A stretch of DNA of 64,000 nt from Marivirga harenae (GTDB lineage Bacteria > Bacteroidota > Bacteroidia > Cytophagales > Cyclobacteriaceae): assembly GCF_030534335.1 (NCBI RefSeq), contig NZ_CP130565.1, positions 703,501-767,500 of the forward strand. Direction: 5' to 3'. Shown in pieces: positions 62,706-64,000 of the stretch (position 1 is the first letter of the stretch; every line of letters begins with the position of its first letter). A model generated the notes under the pieces. The model searched no databases, was not told where the DNA came from, and saw nothing but the letters and a program-made list of their open reading frames with translations. The position numbers and the translations under genes are program-made.

Positions 62706-63584
62706 ATGATTAAATCAATGACTGGCTTTGGTCATGCTGAAGCCCAAAACGAAAATATTTCAATTGAAGTAGAGATTAAAACTCTTAATTCTAAGTTTTT
62801 AGACTTGTCTTTGAAGCTTCCTAAAGTTTTTAACGCCAAGGAAATTGAAGTAAGAAACCTTATTACTCAAAAACTGATAAGGGGTAAAGCGTCTGTTTCC
62901 ATCAATATTTCCAAGAAAAACAAGCAATTATCTTTACCTAACATAGACCAAGAGTTGTTTTCAGCATATTTGGATAAGTTATCGGAACTGGAAGAAGCCA
63001 ACGGCCGAAAATTCCATGATAGCATGAAGATGGCTTTGGACGCCCCTGAAATTATTAAATATAATGAAGACCAGCTTGCTGAAGAGGATGATCAATTGAT
63101 TATTGGGACATTAAATATTACTTTGGACAACTGCAATGACTTTAGAAATACAGAGGGTCAGACTGTGGGCGAAATTCTATCAGGCTATATTTATACCATT
63201 TCCGAAAAATTGGACAACGCCAAAAAGATAGAACCCAAAAGAATGGATAAAATCCGTACCCGCCTTCAAAATAATATTAAAGAACTAACGCAGTCTGTTG
63301 ATTACGACCAGGAAAGGTTGGAACAAGAGTTGATTTACTATTCTGAAAAACTTGATGTAAATGAAGAAATGGAACGTTTGTCCATTCATTTACAATACTT
63401 TTTAGATACATTAAACAGCACAGCAGACTCACATGGCAAAAAGCTTGGTTTTATTAGCCAAGAAATCGGAAGGGAAATTAACACCTTAGGTTCTAAAGCC
63501 AATGACTCCGACTTGCAAGAGCAAGTCATTCAGATGAAAGAGGAATTGGAGAAAATTAAAGAGCAAAGTTTAAATGTGCTCTGA
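62706..63584 (+). CDS. yicC: YicC-family protein (endoribonuclease family)
   Basis: The 292-aa protein has the two YicC halves: YicC-like N-domain (MIKSMTGFGHAEAQNENIS, EIKTLNSKFLDLSLKLP) and the C-terminal DUF1732 (VDYDQERLEQELIYYSEKLD, ERLSIHLQYFLDTLN, GKKLGFISQEIGREINTLGS). YicC-type proteins in E. coli have been reported as endoribonucleases. The length is the usual 290. It follows the barrel protein by 52 bp and faces the right-edge gene. Confidence 0.93.
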   Translation: MIKSMTGFGHAEAQNENISIEVEIKTLNSKFLDLSLKLPKVFNAKEIEVRNLITQKLIRGKASVSINISKKNKQLSLPNIDQELFSAYLDKLSELEEANGRKFHDSMKMALDAPEIIKYNEDQLAEEDDQLIIGTLNITLDNCNDFRNTEGQTVGEILSGYIYTISEKLDNAKKIEPKRMDKIRTRLQNNIKELTQSVDYDQERLEQELIYYSEKLDVNEEMERLSIHLQYFLDTLNSTADSHGKKLGFISQEIGREINTLGSKANDSDLQEQVIQMKEELEKIKEQSLNVL

Positions 63585-63592
63585 TTTGAGCA

Positions 63593-64000
63593 TCAATAAA
63601 AATCAAACTCCACCTGCTGAGTTCCGTCACCCTCTGTTAATCGGAGGGTTTTAATTTCTCCTCCCAAATCTGTATGAACCAAATTGGACTGGGTATCAAA
63701 CTCATCAAATAAAACTATATTGGTAATTCTGAAGATTTTGGGCTTGCGTACTTTATAAATTTCCTGATATACCCACAGCACGTTTTCCTCCAGTTCACTT
63801 CCGATGTAAACGATCTCTTGTTCTTTCCCATCGATTTCAACTGCAAATCTCTTCGAAAAATAATCATTTACCATCTCATCAATTTCTTTGGTGCTTTCCA
63901 TTGAAAGAATATCTAGATTAACTTTATAATGCTTATTTAAAGTCTGTTCAAAATCATCCACAAATACTTTATGCATAATTTGAACTGACTTCGTATCTTC
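63593..64000 (-). CDS. DUF6702-like protein, 5' end cut by window edge
   Basis: The frame stays open to base 64000, reading ...EDTKSVQI before MHKVFVDDFEQTLN, so the Met at 63976 is internal and the true start and signal peptide lie outside. The IMHKVFVDDFEQTLNKHY motif and the closing acidic beta-strand (TQQVEFDFY) resemble the DUF6702 family of Bacteroidota, in which this segment follows a histidine-led N-terminus. Function unknown. At least 135 residues are present. It converges on yicC, 8 bp apart. Confidence 0.7.
   Translation of the reverse strand, partial: EDTKSVQIMHKVFVDDFEQTLNKHYKVNLDILSMESTKEIDEMVNDYFSKRFAVEIDGKEQEIVYIGSELEENVLWVYQEIYKVRKPKIFRITNIVLFDEFDTQSNLVHTDLGGEIKTLRLTEGDGTQQVEFDFY

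Noticed and set aside
63974-63976. ATG at 63976 as the start of the right-edge gene
   Set aside because: The frame is open to the window edge and the residues before it continue the family motif, so it is internal.

Overview
This 64-kb window is chromosomal DNA from a member of the Bacteroidota, most likely an aerobic, Marivirga-like species of Cytophagales (the genus is inference). The evidence is a SusC-type TonB-linked receptor, type IX secretion (T9SS) genes (porU, porV and a PorE-like OmpA protein), low G+C, Bacteroidota-type -7 boxes (TAnnTTTG) in front of many genes, and a complete 2-oxoglutarate dehydrogenase gene set. No prophage, transposase, CRISPR array or antibiotic-resistance island was found. 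The content is mostly core housekeeping genes.

Layout. 1-7 kb (minus): start of a SusC-like receptor (cut by the left edge), then lepA-folD-queE-porE-like. 7-11.9 kb (plus): a GH3-type adenylating enzyme, dxr, rseP and a DUF1684 protein. 11.9-12.2 kb: a GC-rich palindromic repeat element. 12.3-18.5 kb (plus): pheT, a small coiled-coil protein, zapA, a 6S-RNA-like structured spacer, rny and an M24 peptidase lipoprotein. 18.8-22.1 kb: a TonB protein, then on the minus strand tRNA-Ser(UGA) and mltG-thioesterase-yihY. 22.2-26.1 kb (plus): a Sua5/YrdC protein, a WbqC-family protein and clpC. 26.1-27.5 kb: an intergenic area with an orphan 87-aa ORF and, on the minus strand, three 247-bp tandem units that each encode a 151-nt tRNA-like RNA. 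27.7-33.4 kb (plus): an Lrp/AsnC regulator, lgt, uvrA and a BASS transporter. 33.4-43.7 kb (minus): a DUF4834-like protein, carB without its allosteric domain, a methyltransferase/UbiA-like pair, rpsP-rimM-trmD-rplS and a propeller-type histidine kinase. 43.9-50.2 kb (plus): sucA-sucB-(inserted four-helix-bundle cassette)-lpd. 50.2-58.2 kb (minus): a YkgJ-like cysteine-cluster protein, an M16 protein without zinc ligands, porV, porU, pssA and an MBL hydrolase. 58.3-63.6 kb (plus): a DAO-family oxidoreductase, a propeller/beta-barrel outer-membrane protein and yicC. The right edge cuts a DUF6702-like gene.

How the genes work together. PorU and PorV form the T9SS attachment (sortase) machinery; the PorE-like protein would anchor that system to peptidoglycan. 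SucA, SucB and Lpd form one dehydrogenase complex. Dxr feeds isoprenoid synthesis. Lgt, MltG, PssA and RseP serve the cell envelope. rpsP-rimM-trmD-rplS is the conserved ribosome/tRNA-maturation operon.

The most unusual item is the tandem tRNA-like array at 26874-27521. It has perfect 7-bp acceptor stems, a canonical T arm, a leucine-tRNA-like D arm and an anticodon-arm-like hairpin, but an 82-nt structured 'variable' region, far larger than in any normal tRNA. The substitutions between copies keep the predicted pairs.
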